Positions 1 through 8,325 of a DNA stretch of 35,143 nucleotides are shown here, piece after piece. The stretch lies in contig CANPVN010000016.1 in the NCBI GenBank assembly GCA_947581755.1, positions 1-35,143 on the forward strand. Reading direction: 5' to 3'. The position numbers and the translations under genes were made by a program. The stretch comes from an uncultured Clostridia bacterium (GTDB lineage Bacteria; Bacillota; Clostridia; Christensenellales; Pumilibacteraceae). Under the pieces are notes generated by a model. The model made no database searches. It saw nothing but the letters and a program-made list of their open reading frames with translations, and was not told the DNA's origin. Within the stretch, counting starts at the first letter, position 1; the number at the start of each line of letters is the position of its first letter.

Positions 1-100
1 CGTCGCGGAGGTTCGGAACCCCATCGCAAGGGTTCCGACGCCTTTTGGTTACTTTTCAGCGCATGAAAAGTAACATTTAACCCAGCCTTTCATAAGGCAA
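1..100. repeat. Two intergenic hairpins
   Basis: This stretch has no gene. It holds two perfect stem-loops. The first pairs positions 13-21 with 30-38 (9 bp, arm TCGGAACCC). The second pairs 48-58 with 64-74 (11 bp, arm GTTACTTTTCA, loop GCGCA). Neither is followed by a convincing T-tract. They look like extragenic palindromes rather than a simple terminator. The remaining sequence to about 157 is AT-rich and featureless to my eye. Confidence 0.5.
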
Positions 101-157
101 CTTTTAATAAAACTTAATTAGTTTATTTCCAATTTCCAAATAAAAGGTTAAATTTAT

Positions 158-311
158 TTTACAATCCCTTCAGTCTGCTATTCGCAGACAGCTTCCCTTG
201 CTAAGGGAAGCCCCTTCGGGGAGAGAAATCCGACCTTATTCCTTGGCTCCCTTTGGTGGCTTTGCCACTAAGGGGAGCTGTCACCGAAGGTGACTGAGGG
301 GATTATAAATT
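158..311. repeat. Nested palindromic intergenic element, MITE- or REP-like
   Basis: The ends are imperfect inverted repeats: AATCCCTTCAGTC near 164 against GACTGAGGGGATT ending near 304. Inside are several smaller hairpins: GTCTGC/GCAGAC at 173-189, GCTTCCCTT/AAGGGAAGC at 191-211, CCCC/GGGG around 211-221, TGGC/GCCA around 256-268, and GTCACC/GGTGAC at 280-294. The two halves look like inverted copies of one unit, because each has a small hairpin followed by the AGCTTCCC or AGCTCCCC box. No coding sequence is present. Positions 312-393 hold nothing I recognise. Confidence 0.55.
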
Positions 312-393
312 AATTACAACCTTATTAAAAGGAGCAACGGAGCGAAAAAGAGAGTCTCAAAGCGACAGTTGCGACGCGTCTAAAGGGGGGGGA

Positions 394-1281
394 TTACGTC
401 GAGGCGAGGGTGACGGAAAGCTCGTACAATTTCTTTAATCGGTGCGCGAGGCCGCTTTTACTTATCCCCAAAATGCCCGCGAGTTCGGCGTAGGTGGAAT
501 CGGGAAATTTTATTCTTGCTCGGGCGGTGTCGGCGAGGGTTTTATCCTCTATTTTGTCGAGAATACCTTCGAGACGCGAGACGAGTTTCATCGAGGCAGA
601 CACGGTGCGTTCTATGTTGGCGAGGTCGCAATTTTCGCTGCGGTTTGCGATTTCGCGCATTTGGCGTTCCGCCGCGACGTTGTTGAGCGCGAGGACTGCT
701 CCGCCCGCTCCCACCAGCGCGAGAAAATCCGAGACTCCTTCCATTGATTTGACATAGACGGCGGGCTTGTCGTTCTTTATTCTTATTCTCGGCGTAAGTC
801 CCAACTCGAACAGCAGCGAAGAGAAGGAGTCCGCAAATTCGAGGTCTCCGAGTCGCATTTCGAGATGATACCCACCCTTTTTCGGCGCGTACACGGTGCC
901 CGTCGCAAGGAAAACACCCTTGCAATAACTGTATTTACAGCACTCGTCGGCGATAATTTCCTCTTTTATTCCGCGTACTATGGCGGTATCCTCTCTGCCG
1001 ATTATTCCCAACTCGAACAACAACTCCAAGGCTCCGTCGCTCACCGACAGCGTTTTCTTTTCTATTACGCAGCGTATCCCGTAAAGAGTGTACAACAACT
1101 TTTTGGCGGCGCGCAGCACTCTCGGATAACTCGAAAAGACCTCTGTCCGCACCTTGCCCTCGGAGATTATCACCGAACCCGAAGAATGTACGAGAGCCGA
1201 TAAAAAGGCTCTCGCGCAACAAGGCTTGTCGTTGGGGACGGAAACTTCGTCCTTCGCCATCATCGTTATGTTCTTTTCCAT
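394..1281 (-). CDS. whiA: DNA-binding protein WhiA
   Basis: WhiA is a DNA-binding protein that is nearly universal in Gram-positive bacteria. It is a sporulation regulator in Streptomyces and affects cell division and chromosome segregation in Bacillus. The 295 residues fit the family, slightly short of the usual 300-330. The N-terminal part matches the homing-endonuclease-like (LAGLIDADG) fold, including the conserved stretch around CCARAFLSALVHSSGSV (residues 21-37). The C-terminal ~90 residues are the helix-turn-helix, with a typical end TYAELAGILGISKSGLAHRL. The start has AGGAG nine bases upstream. It is the last gene of the murB-PHP-whiA cluster, 13 bases after the PHP gene. In many Clostridia rapZ sits just before whiA; here it is absent. 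Confidence 0.93.
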   Translation of the reverse strand: MEKNITMMAKDEVSVPNDKPCCARAFLSALVHSSGSVIISEGKVRTEVFSSYPRVLRAAKKLLYTLYGIRCVIEKKTLSVSDGALELLFELGIIGREDTAIVRGIKEEIIADECCKYSYCKGVFLATGTVYAPKKGGYHLEMRLGDLEFADSFSSLLFELGLTPRIRIKNDKPAVYVKSMEGVSDFLALVGAGGAVLALNNVAAERQMREIANRSENCDLANIERTVSASMKLVSRLEGILDKIEDKTLADTARARIKFPDSTYAELAGILGISKSGLAHRLKKLYELSVTLAST

Positions 1282-1294
1282 TCGCTTCCTCTCC

Positions 1295-2038
1295 TTACGC
1301 TCTTCTTATTCTTCCGCCGCGAAAGACGGGCAGTTTTTCGAGATTCGCCACCCTCTCGTAAGGAATGTCAAGGCGGCGTATAAGCGACTCGGCGACGGCA
1401 AAGTCTCCGACTTTATCGGCGGAATGCGCATCCGACGAGGCAATAAACATCGCTTCTGTGTCGAGAACTTTCATCACATCGTCGTCCGAAAGCATTCTTT
1501 TCCTATTCAACTCCAAATAAGTCCCGAAGTGCGCGCACGCCTTGGCGACTTCCGTTATATCCACGGGGAAATCCGCTGCGGGATGAGAAATTATATCTAT
1601 AGGATAGCGCTCGATTGCCTTTACGAGAGCCTCGGTATTGCGCACGGCGCGCTTCTTCTTCCCGATATGAGTATACACCGACAAAAGATTGGGCAAAGAA
1701 AACCTTAAAAATCCACCCGAGACGAATCTGTGATACCCGACAATCAGCAAGTCGAGATTGTTGATTTCGTCAAGACGAATGTCAATATCGCCGTCATAAC
1801 TCATAAGATTGGCTTCTATCCCCAAAAACACCTTGACGTCGCCGACGTATTGAGTCGTTTGAGCGCGCATAACGGGAATATCCTCGCGCTTTACCGCATA
1901 CAGCGAATGAGAAAAGCCGTGGTCCGTGACGGCAATTTCTTTGAGTCCTCTCTTTTCGGCGCAAAGTATGCTTTCGCTTATCGGACTTTTGCCGTGGCTG
2001 AAAGGCGAATGTGTATGATAATCTCCCAAAAATCGCAT
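1295..2038 (-). CDS. PHP-domain metal-dependent phosphoesterase
   Basis: The protein is a PHP (polymerase and histidinol phosphatase) domain hydrolase of 247 residues, which fills the usual domain length. Visible metal ligands are H8 and H10 (DYHTHSPFSHG), D39-H40 (AVTDHG), E75 (GIEAN), H103 (VGYH), a later IISHPAAD histidine and the C-terminal SSDAH motif. The family hydrolyses phosphate esters using two or three metal ions. The physiological substrate of this member is unknown, though related stand-alone proteins act as histidinol-phosphate or nucleotide phosphatases. It lies 24 bases after murB and 13 before whiA, a neighbourhood common in Clostridia, which suggests co-transcription. GAGGA precedes the ATG. 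I see no membrane segment or signal peptide. Confidence 0.85.
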   Translation of the reverse strand: MRFLGDYHTHSPFSHGKSPISESILCAEKRGLKEIAVTDHGFSHSLYAVKREDIPVMRAQTTQYVGDVKVFLGIEANLMSYDGDIDIRLDEINNLDLLIVGYHRFVSGGFLRFSLPNLLSVYTHIGKKKRAVRNTEALVKAIERYPIDIISHPAADFPVDITEVAKACAHFGTYLELNRKRMLSDDDVMKVLDTEAMFIASSDAHSADKVGDFAVAESLIRRLDIPYERVANLEKLPVFRGGRIRRA

Positions 2039-2062
2039 TTTTCCTCACCCCATCCGAGTTTT

Positions 2063-2905
2063 TTACAAAATATCTCCTATCGACTCGAACTCGTTTTCGA
2101 GTTTTATTCCGAATTCTCCGAACACCGCGGATCTTATTATCTCGACAAGAGTAAGAAAGTCCTTGGGCTTCGCTCCGCCTGTGTTGAGAATAAAATTGGC
2201 ATGTTTTTCGGAAACCGAAAGTCCCTTGTACTCCTTGCCTCCGAAACCGCATTTCTCGATGTAGTAACCCGCGCTCTTCAAGCCGAATCCCGAAGGGTTC
2301 TTAAAGACGCTCCCCAAAGAATGTCCCTTGGGCTGAGCCGCGAATCGCCGCGCGGTGAGTTCTCGCATTATCCGCTCCGACTCCTCGCGAGGTCTGTAAT
2401 TCAACACAAACTCCGCCCTCAATACGGGCTTGTCGCAGCCCTTCCTGTAAGCGAATTTTATCTCGCTCTTGGGTACGCGAACCTCTCGTCCGTCCTCGAA
2501 AATATACAGAGCCGTCAATTTGTCCGCAAAACTTCCGCCGAACGCCGACGCGTTCATTTTTGCCGCTCCGCCCAGGCTGCCCGGAATACCGCACGCCCAC
2601 TCAAGCCCGCCCAAATTCCGCGACGCCGCAAAACGCGAAAGCGCAATAAGCCCCACTCCGCTCTCCGCGAGGACTGTGTTGCCCTCGACGGAAACTTCCG
2701 AAGTTCGATTAAGAACCACTATCCCGTCAACATCACCGCAAAGGACATTACTGCCCTTGCCCAAAAGAGTCGCGCCGTTACAAAGCGCGCGTTTCAAGCC
2801 CTCCGTCGTAAACGCTTCCGCAAGACATTCCGCCACGCCGCCCACCTTCAAAGAGGTAAAAGGCGCAAGCCCCGCTCTGCCTATAACTTTCAGGTCTCCG
2901 CTCAT
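2063..2905 (-). CDS. murB: UDP-N-acetylmuramate dehydrogenase
   Basis: MurB reduces UDP-GlcNAc-enolpyruvate to UDP-MurNAc with NADPH and FAD in cytoplasmic peptidoglycan precursor synthesis. The N-terminal FAD-binding signature is visible (LLGKGSNVLCGD, then GIPGSLGGAAKMNASAFGG), as is the C-terminal SLGSVFKNP motif carrying the catalytic serine. A reading frame with an ATG at 2917 exists, but GGAGT at 2911-2915 sits five bases before the ATG at 2905, so I choose 2905. This gives MSGDLKVIG and 280 residues, normal for the shorter (type II-like) MurB. It heads the murB-PHP-whiA cluster and follows the exporter gene by 77 bases with no obvious terminator between, so read-through from the MarR operon is possible. 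Confidence 0.93.
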   Translation of the reverse strand: MSGDLKVIGRAGLAPFTSLKVGGVAECLAEAFTTEGLKRALCNGATLLGKGSNVLCGDVDGIVVLNRTSEVSVEGNTVLAESGVGLIALSRFAASRNLGGLEWACGIPGSLGGAAKMNASAFGGSFADKLTALYIFEDGREVRVPKSEIKFAYRKGCDKPVLRAEFVLNYRPREESERIMRELTARRFAAQPKGHSLGSVFKNPSGFGLKSAGYYIEKCGFGGKEYKGLSVSEKHANFILNTGGAKPKDFLTLVEIIRSAVFGEFGIKLENEFESIGDIL

Positions 2906-2982
2906 ATAATACTCCATTCGCCGTTTTTTTTCAAGCGTTTCGCGCTTCTTTCTTCTTTATATGCGAATAGAGAGATTTTTGT

Positions 2983-4773
2983 TTATATTACAAATTGGCT
3001 GTTGTAGAGTTCGGCATAGAAGCCGTTTTTTGCAAGGAGTTCGGTATGTGTGCCTTGTTCCACTATATCTCCGTCGCACATTACGAGAATAATATCGGCA
3101 TTGCGAATGGTGGACAGTCTGTGCGCTATGACGAAGGAAGTTCTGTCCTCGGTGAGTTTATCCATGGCGCGTTGTATGATGAGTTCCGTTCTCGTATCCA
3201 CCGAAGAAGTCGCCTCGTCGAGAATAAGCAGCGGCGCGTCTTTAATCATTGCCCGCGCTATCGTCAGTTGTTGTTTTTGTCCTTCGGAAAGATTGAGACT
3301 GTCGGACAACGGAGTATCGTATCTTTTCGGTAAAGTGTCTATAAAATGTTTGAGTCCCACGGCTTCGCAAATCTCGTCGAGTTTTTCGTCGCTCGGCGCG
3401 GCTTGGTTAAAGACAAGGTTTTGGCGTATCGTGCCTTCGAACAGCCAAGTATCTTGCAGAATCATATCGAACAAGGCGTGGACGTCCTCGCGTTTCATGT
3501 TCTTTGTCGAGATACCGTCGATACGTATGTCGCCTTCGCAATCGTAAAAGCGCATGAGCAGATTGACTACGGTAGTTTTGCCCGCTCCCGTGGGACCTAC
3601 TATCGCCACCTTTTGTCCCGCCTCGAGCGTCGCGGAAAAGTCGTTTATAATAATTCTGTCGGGGAGATAGCCGAAGTGTACCGAATCGAACTCGACTTTC
3701 CCCTTGACATTGCAGGGCTTGGGGAGTTTGTTCTCTTCCTTCTCCATTTCCTCTACGTCAACGAACTCGAAAACTCTCCTCGACGCGGCGGAGGCTTGTT
3801 GCAGCGAAGTCATGGATTGCGCAAACGAAGTCAGCGGTTGCGAAAACAATCGGGCATACAGAATAAACGCCGAGATAGTGCCTAACGTCACCGCAGAGTT
3901 GCCGTTTACTATGAACGCAACTCCCACTACGAATATCAGCACATAGGAAAAGTTGCCCACAAAGTTCATTATCGGCATCATCATGCCCGAAAGAAATTGA
4001 GATTTTGCGTTATCGGTGTACAAATCCGAGTTTGTCTTGTCGAACTTACGCGTCTCGAAGGATTTGCCGTTGTAGGACGTGACTACGTTATGATTTGTGT
4101 ACACTTCTTCTATCTGCCCGTTCATGACGCCCAAGTCGGCTTGCTTGCGGTTGAAATACTTTTGAGACTTGGAAAGAATCAACCCCATAAACAAAAATCC
4201 CAAGACAGACGCGCCTATCGTCACGAGCGAGAGGATCCAATCCGTCTCGAACATTTTGAACACTACGCCTATGAACAGCGCGAGCGCCGCCATAAGGTTA
4301 GCCGTGCCCGAACTCAACGTTTGACTTATTATATCCACGTCGTTGGTGACTCGGGACAAGAGGTCTCCCTTCGTCGCCGAATCGAAATATCCGAGAGGCA
4401 CTCTGTTTATCTTTTTGTTTATCTCGGAACGCAGTCTGTTTGCCGCGCCTTGAGTCACCGTCGCCATGATAAATTGCCCCGCATAGCCCAAAAACGCGCC
4501 TATAACGTATATTATTATCAACGTGATACAACTGTCTAAGAAAGCCGTTATGTCTACGCCCGCGGGATTTGTTATGCCCGAAGTCAGAATATCGGTGAGT
4601 TCCTTTATCCTTTCGGGACCTATTATCGTGCAAATTGCGCTTCCCACCGCGAAAACCACGGCGACGATAATGAAAAACAAATATTTTTTGCAGAATATCG
4701 CAAGTCTGCCGAGAGACTTGTAATCCATCTTTTCCTTGCTTGCCGTTCTTTTGATATGTCCGCGCATAATCAC
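2983..4773 (-). CDS. ABC exporter half-transporter, catalytically canonical subunit
   Basis: A fused membrane and ATPase half-transporter of the multidrug/peptide exporter type (596 residues). About six membrane segments occupy roughly residues 30-330. The nucleotide-binding domain has Walker A GPTGAGKTT (393-401), signature LSEGQ (495-499), Walker B LILDE with catalytic E520, and switch histidine H551 (IAHRLSTI). The signature has E where most have G. In heterodimeric exporters such as TM287/288 this deviation belongs to the subunit with the intact catalytic glutamate. The GTG start at 4773 overlaps the stop of the upstream half-transporter, which supports a co-translated heterodimer. An alternative ATG at 4767 is equally possible, since GGAGG lies 4 bases from the GTG and 10 from the ATG. 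The substrate cannot be read from sequence. Confidence 0.9.
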   Translation of the reverse strand: MIMRGHIKRTASKEKMDYKSLGRLAIFCKKYLFFIIVAVVFAVGSAICTIIGPERIKELTDILTSGITNPAGVDITAFLDSCITLIIIYVIGAFLGYAGQFIMATVTQGAANRLRSEINKKINRVPLGYFDSATKGDLLSRVTNDVDIISQTLSSGTANLMAALALFIGVVFKMFETDWILSLVTIGASVLGFLFMGLILSKSQKYFNRKQADLGVMNGQIEEVYTNHNVVTSYNGKSFETRKFDKTNSDLYTDNAKSQFLSGMMMPIMNFVGNFSYVLIFVVGVAFIVNGNSAVTLGTISAFILYARLFSQPLTSFAQSMTSLQQASAASRRVFEFVDVEEMEKEENKLPKPCNVKGKVEFDSVHFGYLPDRIIINDFSATLEAGQKVAIVGPTGAGKTTVVNLLMRFYDCEGDIRIDGISTKNMKREDVHALFDMILQDTWLFEGTIRQNLVFNQAAPSDEKLDEICEAVGLKHFIDTLPKRYDTPLSDSLNLSEGQKQQLTIARAMIKDAPLLILDEATSSVDTRTELIIQRAMDKLTEDRTSFVIAHRLSTIRNADIILVMCDGDIVEQGTHTELLAKNGFYAELYNSQFVI

Positions 4774-6548
4774 AATTCCTCCTTATCGAGTTGAGAAAGC
4801 GCGATTTCCCTGTATACCGCGCAAGAACGCATAAGTTCGTCGTGTTTCCCCAGCCCTGCGATTTTTCCGTCCTCGAGTACGAGAATTTTGTCGGCATTGC
4901 GAATCGTGCCTATGCGTTGCGCCACGATTATTATCGTCGTTCCCGCAAGTTTTTCTTTTATCTCTCTTCTGACGAGCATATCCGTCTTGTAGTCGAGCGC
5001 AGAAAAAGTATCGTCGAAGATGATAACTTCGGAGTCCTTGAACACCGCCCTCGCTATGGAAAGACGCTGTTTCTGTCCGCCCGAAAAGTTGGTTCCGCCC
5101 TGAGAAACCTCGGCATGTATCCCCTTTTCGAGCGCGGAGACAAATTCCGCTTGCGCAATCGAGAGAGCGCGGGCAATGCGCGGGTCGTCGTCCGCAATTT
5201 CTTCCTCACAGCCGTAAACGACATTGGACTTTATCTCCCCCTTGAAAAGCGTCGCCTTCTGCGGCGCAACGGAAATGCGGCGATTGAGTGTTTCTCGTCT
5301 GTATTCCTTTATGTTTACGCCGTCGAGTAAAATCTCTCCCTCGTCAACGTCGTAAAATCGGGGTATGAGATTTACAAGCGTACTTTTGCCCGAACCCGTC
5401 GCGCCTATTATTGCGAAAGTCTCGCCCGAAGCAATCGAGAAGGAAATGTTTTCTATACAAGCCTTGCCGTCGCCGTAACCGAAAGAGACGTTGCGAAATT
5501 CTATCTCTCCGTGTTTGTCGGGCTTTCCGTCGGCAACGGGGTCGGAGTCGGGATAGGTTATCGAAGGCTCGGCGTCGAGCACCTCGTTGATACGTTTCGC
5601 CGACACCAAAGACCTCGGCAAGAACACGAAAATCGCAATCAACATCATGAAAGAACCCACTACTTGCAACGAGTATTGAGAAAACGCCATCATGTCTCCC
5701 ATGAGTTGCGCCCTCTGCATCACTGTTTCTATGGGGTTTGTCGCCGCTATGTCGTTCATAAGTACCGCCGCTATCCAATAAATGGCAAGAGAAAGCCCGC
5801 TCATGCACAGCGTCATAACGGGCATCAGAAAGCCCATTGTACGCGCCGTAAACAAATTGTTCTTCGTGACGGCGGTATTCACCTCTTCGAACTTGCTTTC
5901 GCGATACGCCTCGGCATTGTAAGCGCGAATCACTCTGACTCCGCCGATATTCTCTCTCGTAACGTCGTTGAGATTATCGGTAAGTTTCTGTATCTTCCTG
6001 AACTTGGGATAACAAAGTCCCACGATGAGCGCAAGCATAACGACTATCGCCGCGACGGTTATCGCAACCGCAGCGGTCCACTTTACATTGGTCGTCGAAA
6101 TCTTGCATATAGCCCACACCGCCATGACGGGCGCGCGAATAGCCATCTGCAATCCCATCGCTATCAACATCTGCATCTGAACAACGTCGTTTGTCGTTCT
6201 TGTTATGAGACTCGGAGTCGAAAACCTGTTTATCTCGGCATTGCCGAAGTTCGTTATCTTGTCGAACAGCGCGGAACGCAAAGTCTTTGCAAATCCCGCC
6301 GCCACGCGCGAGACGAAAAAACCGCAGATTACCGAGGCTATCATACTGCCCGCCGCGCACGCAAGCATAAGTCCGCCGTTGCGCCATATCTCACTCATTT
6401 GTATCGATTGCGCGGAAACCGCGGCTGTCAACTCGGCAGTGTATTCGGGCATGGTTATCTCGAGATACACCTGAAGTACAATGAGAGCAACGCTCAATAC
6501 TATGTAAACCCAATCTTTCTTCTTTAAGTAGCGGAATATTTTAACCAT
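4770..6548 (-). CDS. ABC exporter half-transporter, degenerate-site subunit
   Basis: Second half of the heterodimeric ABC exporter (592 residues), transcribed first. About six membrane segments precede a nucleotide-binding domain with Walker A GATGSGKST (382-390), Q-loop Q430 and a standard signature FSGGQ (488-492). Walker B reads IIFDD, with D513 replacing the catalytic glutamate, and the switch histidine is replaced by Q544 (VAQRIGTI). Both changes mark the non-hydrolysing site known from heterodimers such as TM287/288 and BmrCD. It starts 12 bases after the protease gene and overlaps the next half-transporter by 4 bases. The operon is led by a MarR regulator, so drug, bile-acid or antimicrobial-peptide export is plausible, but this is inference. 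Confidence 0.9.
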   Translation of the reverse strand: MVKIFRYLKKKDWVYIVLSVALIVLQVYLEITMPEYTAELTAAVSAQSIQMSEIWRNGGLMLACAAGSMIASVICGFFVSRVAAGFAKTLRSALFDKITNFGNAEINRFSTPSLITRTTNDVVQMQMLIAMGLQMAIRAPVMAVWAICKISTTNVKWTAAVAITVAAIVVMLALIVGLCYPKFRKIQKLTDNLNDVTRENIGGVRVIRAYNAEAYRESKFEEVNTAVTKNNLFTARTMGFLMPVMTLCMSGLSLAIYWIAAVLMNDIAATNPIETVMQRAQLMGDMMAFSQYSLQVVGSFMMLIAIFVFLPRSLVSAKRINEVLDAEPSITYPDSDPVADGKPDKHGEIEFRNVSFGYGDGKACIENISFSIASGETFAIIGATGSGKSTLVNLIPRFYDVDEGEILLDGVNIKEYRRETLNRRISVAPQKATLFKGEIKSNVVYGCEEEIADDDPRIARALSIAQAEFVSALEKGIHAEVSQGGTNFSGGQKQRLSIARAVFKDSEVIIFDDTFSALDYKTDMLVRREIKEKLAGTTIIIVAQRIGTIRNADKILVLEDGKIAGLGKHDELMRSCAVYREIALSQLDKEEL

Positions 6549-6560
6549 AAATTCTCCTTT

Positions 6561-7787
6561 TTAAGGCTCGTAAATATATTGTTGAGCAACTATGGTTATG
6601 CTCTTCACCGCGCCCGCCGCATAGTTTCGGGAAAACCCGAACATTCCGCTCGAGGAAAGCACGTCTCGGTACTCTATTACCACGGTATCGCCCGCTTTGA
6701 CCGCCGCTATCGCCTTGTTCGCCTCTTCCGTCGAAGAGTAAGAACCTTTTTCGGAACGCGTGAGGTCGGTCTTTACTCCGTTGACGGTAACGGAGTTTAT
6801 CACCTTGACGCTTTCTCCCCACTCCGCGTATAACGGGCTGTCGCTGTTTGCCGCCTCGGCTACCGTAAAGTTCGCGCGCGCCGAAAGCGAAGAACTTGTA
6901 TACAGAGTCGCGCTCGAAAAAGTAATGTCCATTCTCGCGTCGCCCTCGATATATCCGTACTCCGTGACCGCGCCGTTCTCTTCTCGGTGAGTCTCGATGA
7001 GTTTAAGAGCCGCCTCTTTTGCGTCGTTGGCGGGTATCGCAAAGTTCAACCCCTCGACGTGTCTGTCGTTGTAAGAGTCGAATCCCGAATTGATTATGCC
7101 CACAAGATTTCCGTAGCCGTCAAACAGCCCGCCGCCCGAGTTGCCCCCGTTTATGGACGCGTCGGTCTGCATAAGAGTCATTGTCCCTATGCCCTCTACA
7201 TTGACTTCTCGTTTCGTCGCCGAGATTATGCCGTGAGTCACAGTACCGCCGAGTATCCCCAAAGGATTTCCTATCGCATAAACTTCCGTCCCCACCTTTA
7301 CCTTGTCGCTGTCATCGACAAAGGAAGCAACGCAAAACTCCGTACCCTTGGGCGGGCGAATGGACAATACCGCTATGTCTCGCTTCAAGGAACTTCCCAC
7401 AAGTACGGCTTGGTATGCCGTCGTGCTCTCTCCCTCATCGGAAATGGACAACACGTCTACGGTAAAAGACTTGCCGCCGCTTATAACGTGATGATTTGTC
7501 ACTATGAAATATTGATCGTATTCCTCGGTATCGACCTCGGCTCCCTTGCCTATTATTACGCCGCTTCCCGCGCTCGAGGACGACTCTCCGAGACTGAAAA
7601 CATCTACGACCGAAGCGCGCATCTCATCGGTAATTCCCGTCGCAGTCGGCTCGATATACGCCCTTTCCGTCATCATCACCGAATAACTTCTGTTCTCTAC
7701 GTTCCTCGGCGGCAACACGCACCCCGTCATGCACACCATAAATGCAACAACAAGCGCCGTTACCGCTGTCTTTATGTACCTTTTCAT
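6561..7787 (-). CDS. Trypsin-like (HtrA/S1C-type) serine protease, lipoprotein
   Basis: A 408-residue secreted protease. The N-terminus is a lipoprotein signal peptide (MKRYIK, a hydrophobic core, then lipobox MTGC with C23 as the lipidated cysteine), so it is probably anchored outside the membrane. The catalytic triad is visible: H100 (VTNHHVI), D137 (LKRDIAVL) and S217 (GGNSGG). The spacing matches the DegP/HtrA family. A full PDZ domain is not evident. Residues from about 330 (INSVTVNGV, later KAGDTVVIEYR) resemble the second half of a PDZ domain, so a degenerate one is possible. It lies 22 bases after marR and 12 before the exporter, an unusual partner that suggests the operon handles a peptide or envelope stress. 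HtrA-like quality control is the alternative. Confidence 0.87.
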   Translation of the reverse strand: MKRYIKTAVTALVVAFMVCMTGCVLPPRNVENRSYSVMMTERAYIEPTATGITDEMRASVVDVFSLGESSSSAGSGVIIGKGAEVDTEEYDQYFIVTNHHVISGGKSFTVDVLSISDEGESTTAYQAVLVGSSLKRDIAVLSIRPPKGTEFCVASFVDDSDKVKVGTEVYAIGNPLGILGGTVTHGIISATKREVNVEGIGTMTLMQTDASINGGNSGGGLFDGYGNLVGIINSGFDSYNDRHVEGLNFAIPANDAKEAALKLIETHREENGAVTEYGYIEGDARMDITFSSATLYTSSSLSARANFTVAEAANSDSPLYAEWGESVKVINSVTVNGVKTDLTRSEKGSYSSTEEANKAIAAVKAGDTVVIEYRDVLSSSGMFGFSRNYAAGAVKSITIVAQQYIYEP

Positions 7788-7809
7788 AGCCGTTCCCCCC
7801 TTCTTTGTT

Positions 7810-8244
7810 TTATTTGCACAATCTCTTTGCGTTGGAATTTATTATCCCTATGCAATACTCGAATGTCTTAAGTTGCTCGGCGTCGATTCCCTCGAGAAGT
7901 TCTCTCCACAAGCCCTCGATTCGCCGCATAGACTCCTCGGCTATGCGCTTGGCATTGTCGGTAAGCGTCAGACTTACCCGCCTTCGGTCTCCGTCTACAC
8001 CCGCTCGCTCCAAATATCCCCTCTTGACAAGATTGTCTATGTGTATGGATATCGTGTTTTTCTTGAGATTGCGTCCGCGCCATATATCCGTCGCCGTGGA
8101 TACCCCTTCGTTCAAATACAAAAACGCCAATATTTCCACCTCTGTAGCGGGCAAACCGAACTCCTTGCCCACCTCTTCGTTCACCTTGTGCTTAAGCCAA
8201 AACGCACTGCGCACAAACTCCGAATATTTGTTCTTTTGTTCCAT
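7810..8244 (-). CDS. MarR-family transcriptional regulator
   Basis: A 144-residue winged-helix regulator. The helix-turn-helix covers roughly residues 30-75 (LPATEVEILAFLYLNEG, then the recognition helix around LKKNTISIHIDNLVKRGYL). The wing carries the family motif GVDGDRRRVSLTLT. MarR proteins bind palindromes as dimers and are commonly released by small molecules. It heads the operon with the protease and the heterodimeric exporter, and a 27-bp palindrome overlaps its own predicted transcription start, so autorepression is likely. GGAGAGG lies just upstream of the ATG. The ligand is unknown; by analogy with other MarR-exporter operons it may be a compound the exporter removes. Confidence 0.9.
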   Translation of the reverse strand: MEQKNKYSEFVRSAFWLKHKVNEEVGKEFGLPATEVEILAFLYLNEGVSTATDIWRGRNLKKNTISIHIDNLVKRGYLERAGVDGDRRRVSLTLTDNAKRIAEESMRRIEGLWRELLEGIDAEQLKTFEYCIGIINSNAKRLCK

Positions 8245-8267
8245 AACTATCCCTCTCCGAAAATAAA

Positions 8268-8294
8268 TTCAAAATCGAACGGTTCCGTTTTGAA
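8268..8294. promoter_or_regulatory. Probable MarR operator, 27-bp palindrome
   Basis: The arms TTCAAAATCGAAC and TTCAAAACGGAAC face each other around a single G, with 11 of 13 positions matching. The palindrome begins two bases downstream of the -10 hexamer and covers the expected transcription start, so a bound dimer would block initiation. The assignment to the MarR protein is inference from position and symmetry. Confidence 0.75.
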
Positions 8295-8296
8295 CT

Positions 8297-8325
8297 ATTA
8301 TACTCATATTCGGTTTACTTGTCAA
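8297..8325 (-). promoter_or_regulatory. Consensus sigma-A promoter of the marR-protease-exporter operon
   Basis: On the minus strand TTGACA (8320-8325) and TATAAT (8297-8302) are both perfect and separated by exactly 17 bases. Such a strong promoter would need a repressor, which fits the adjacent operator. Confidence 0.88.

Noticed and set aside
2906..2917. Upstream in-frame ATG for MurB
   Set aside because: It overlaps the GGAGT site that serves the ATG at 2905, and no ribosome site precedes it.
1730..3007. Plus-strand frame of 425 codons opposite the PHP and murB genes
   Set aside because: It lies opposite two confident genes and has no family features.
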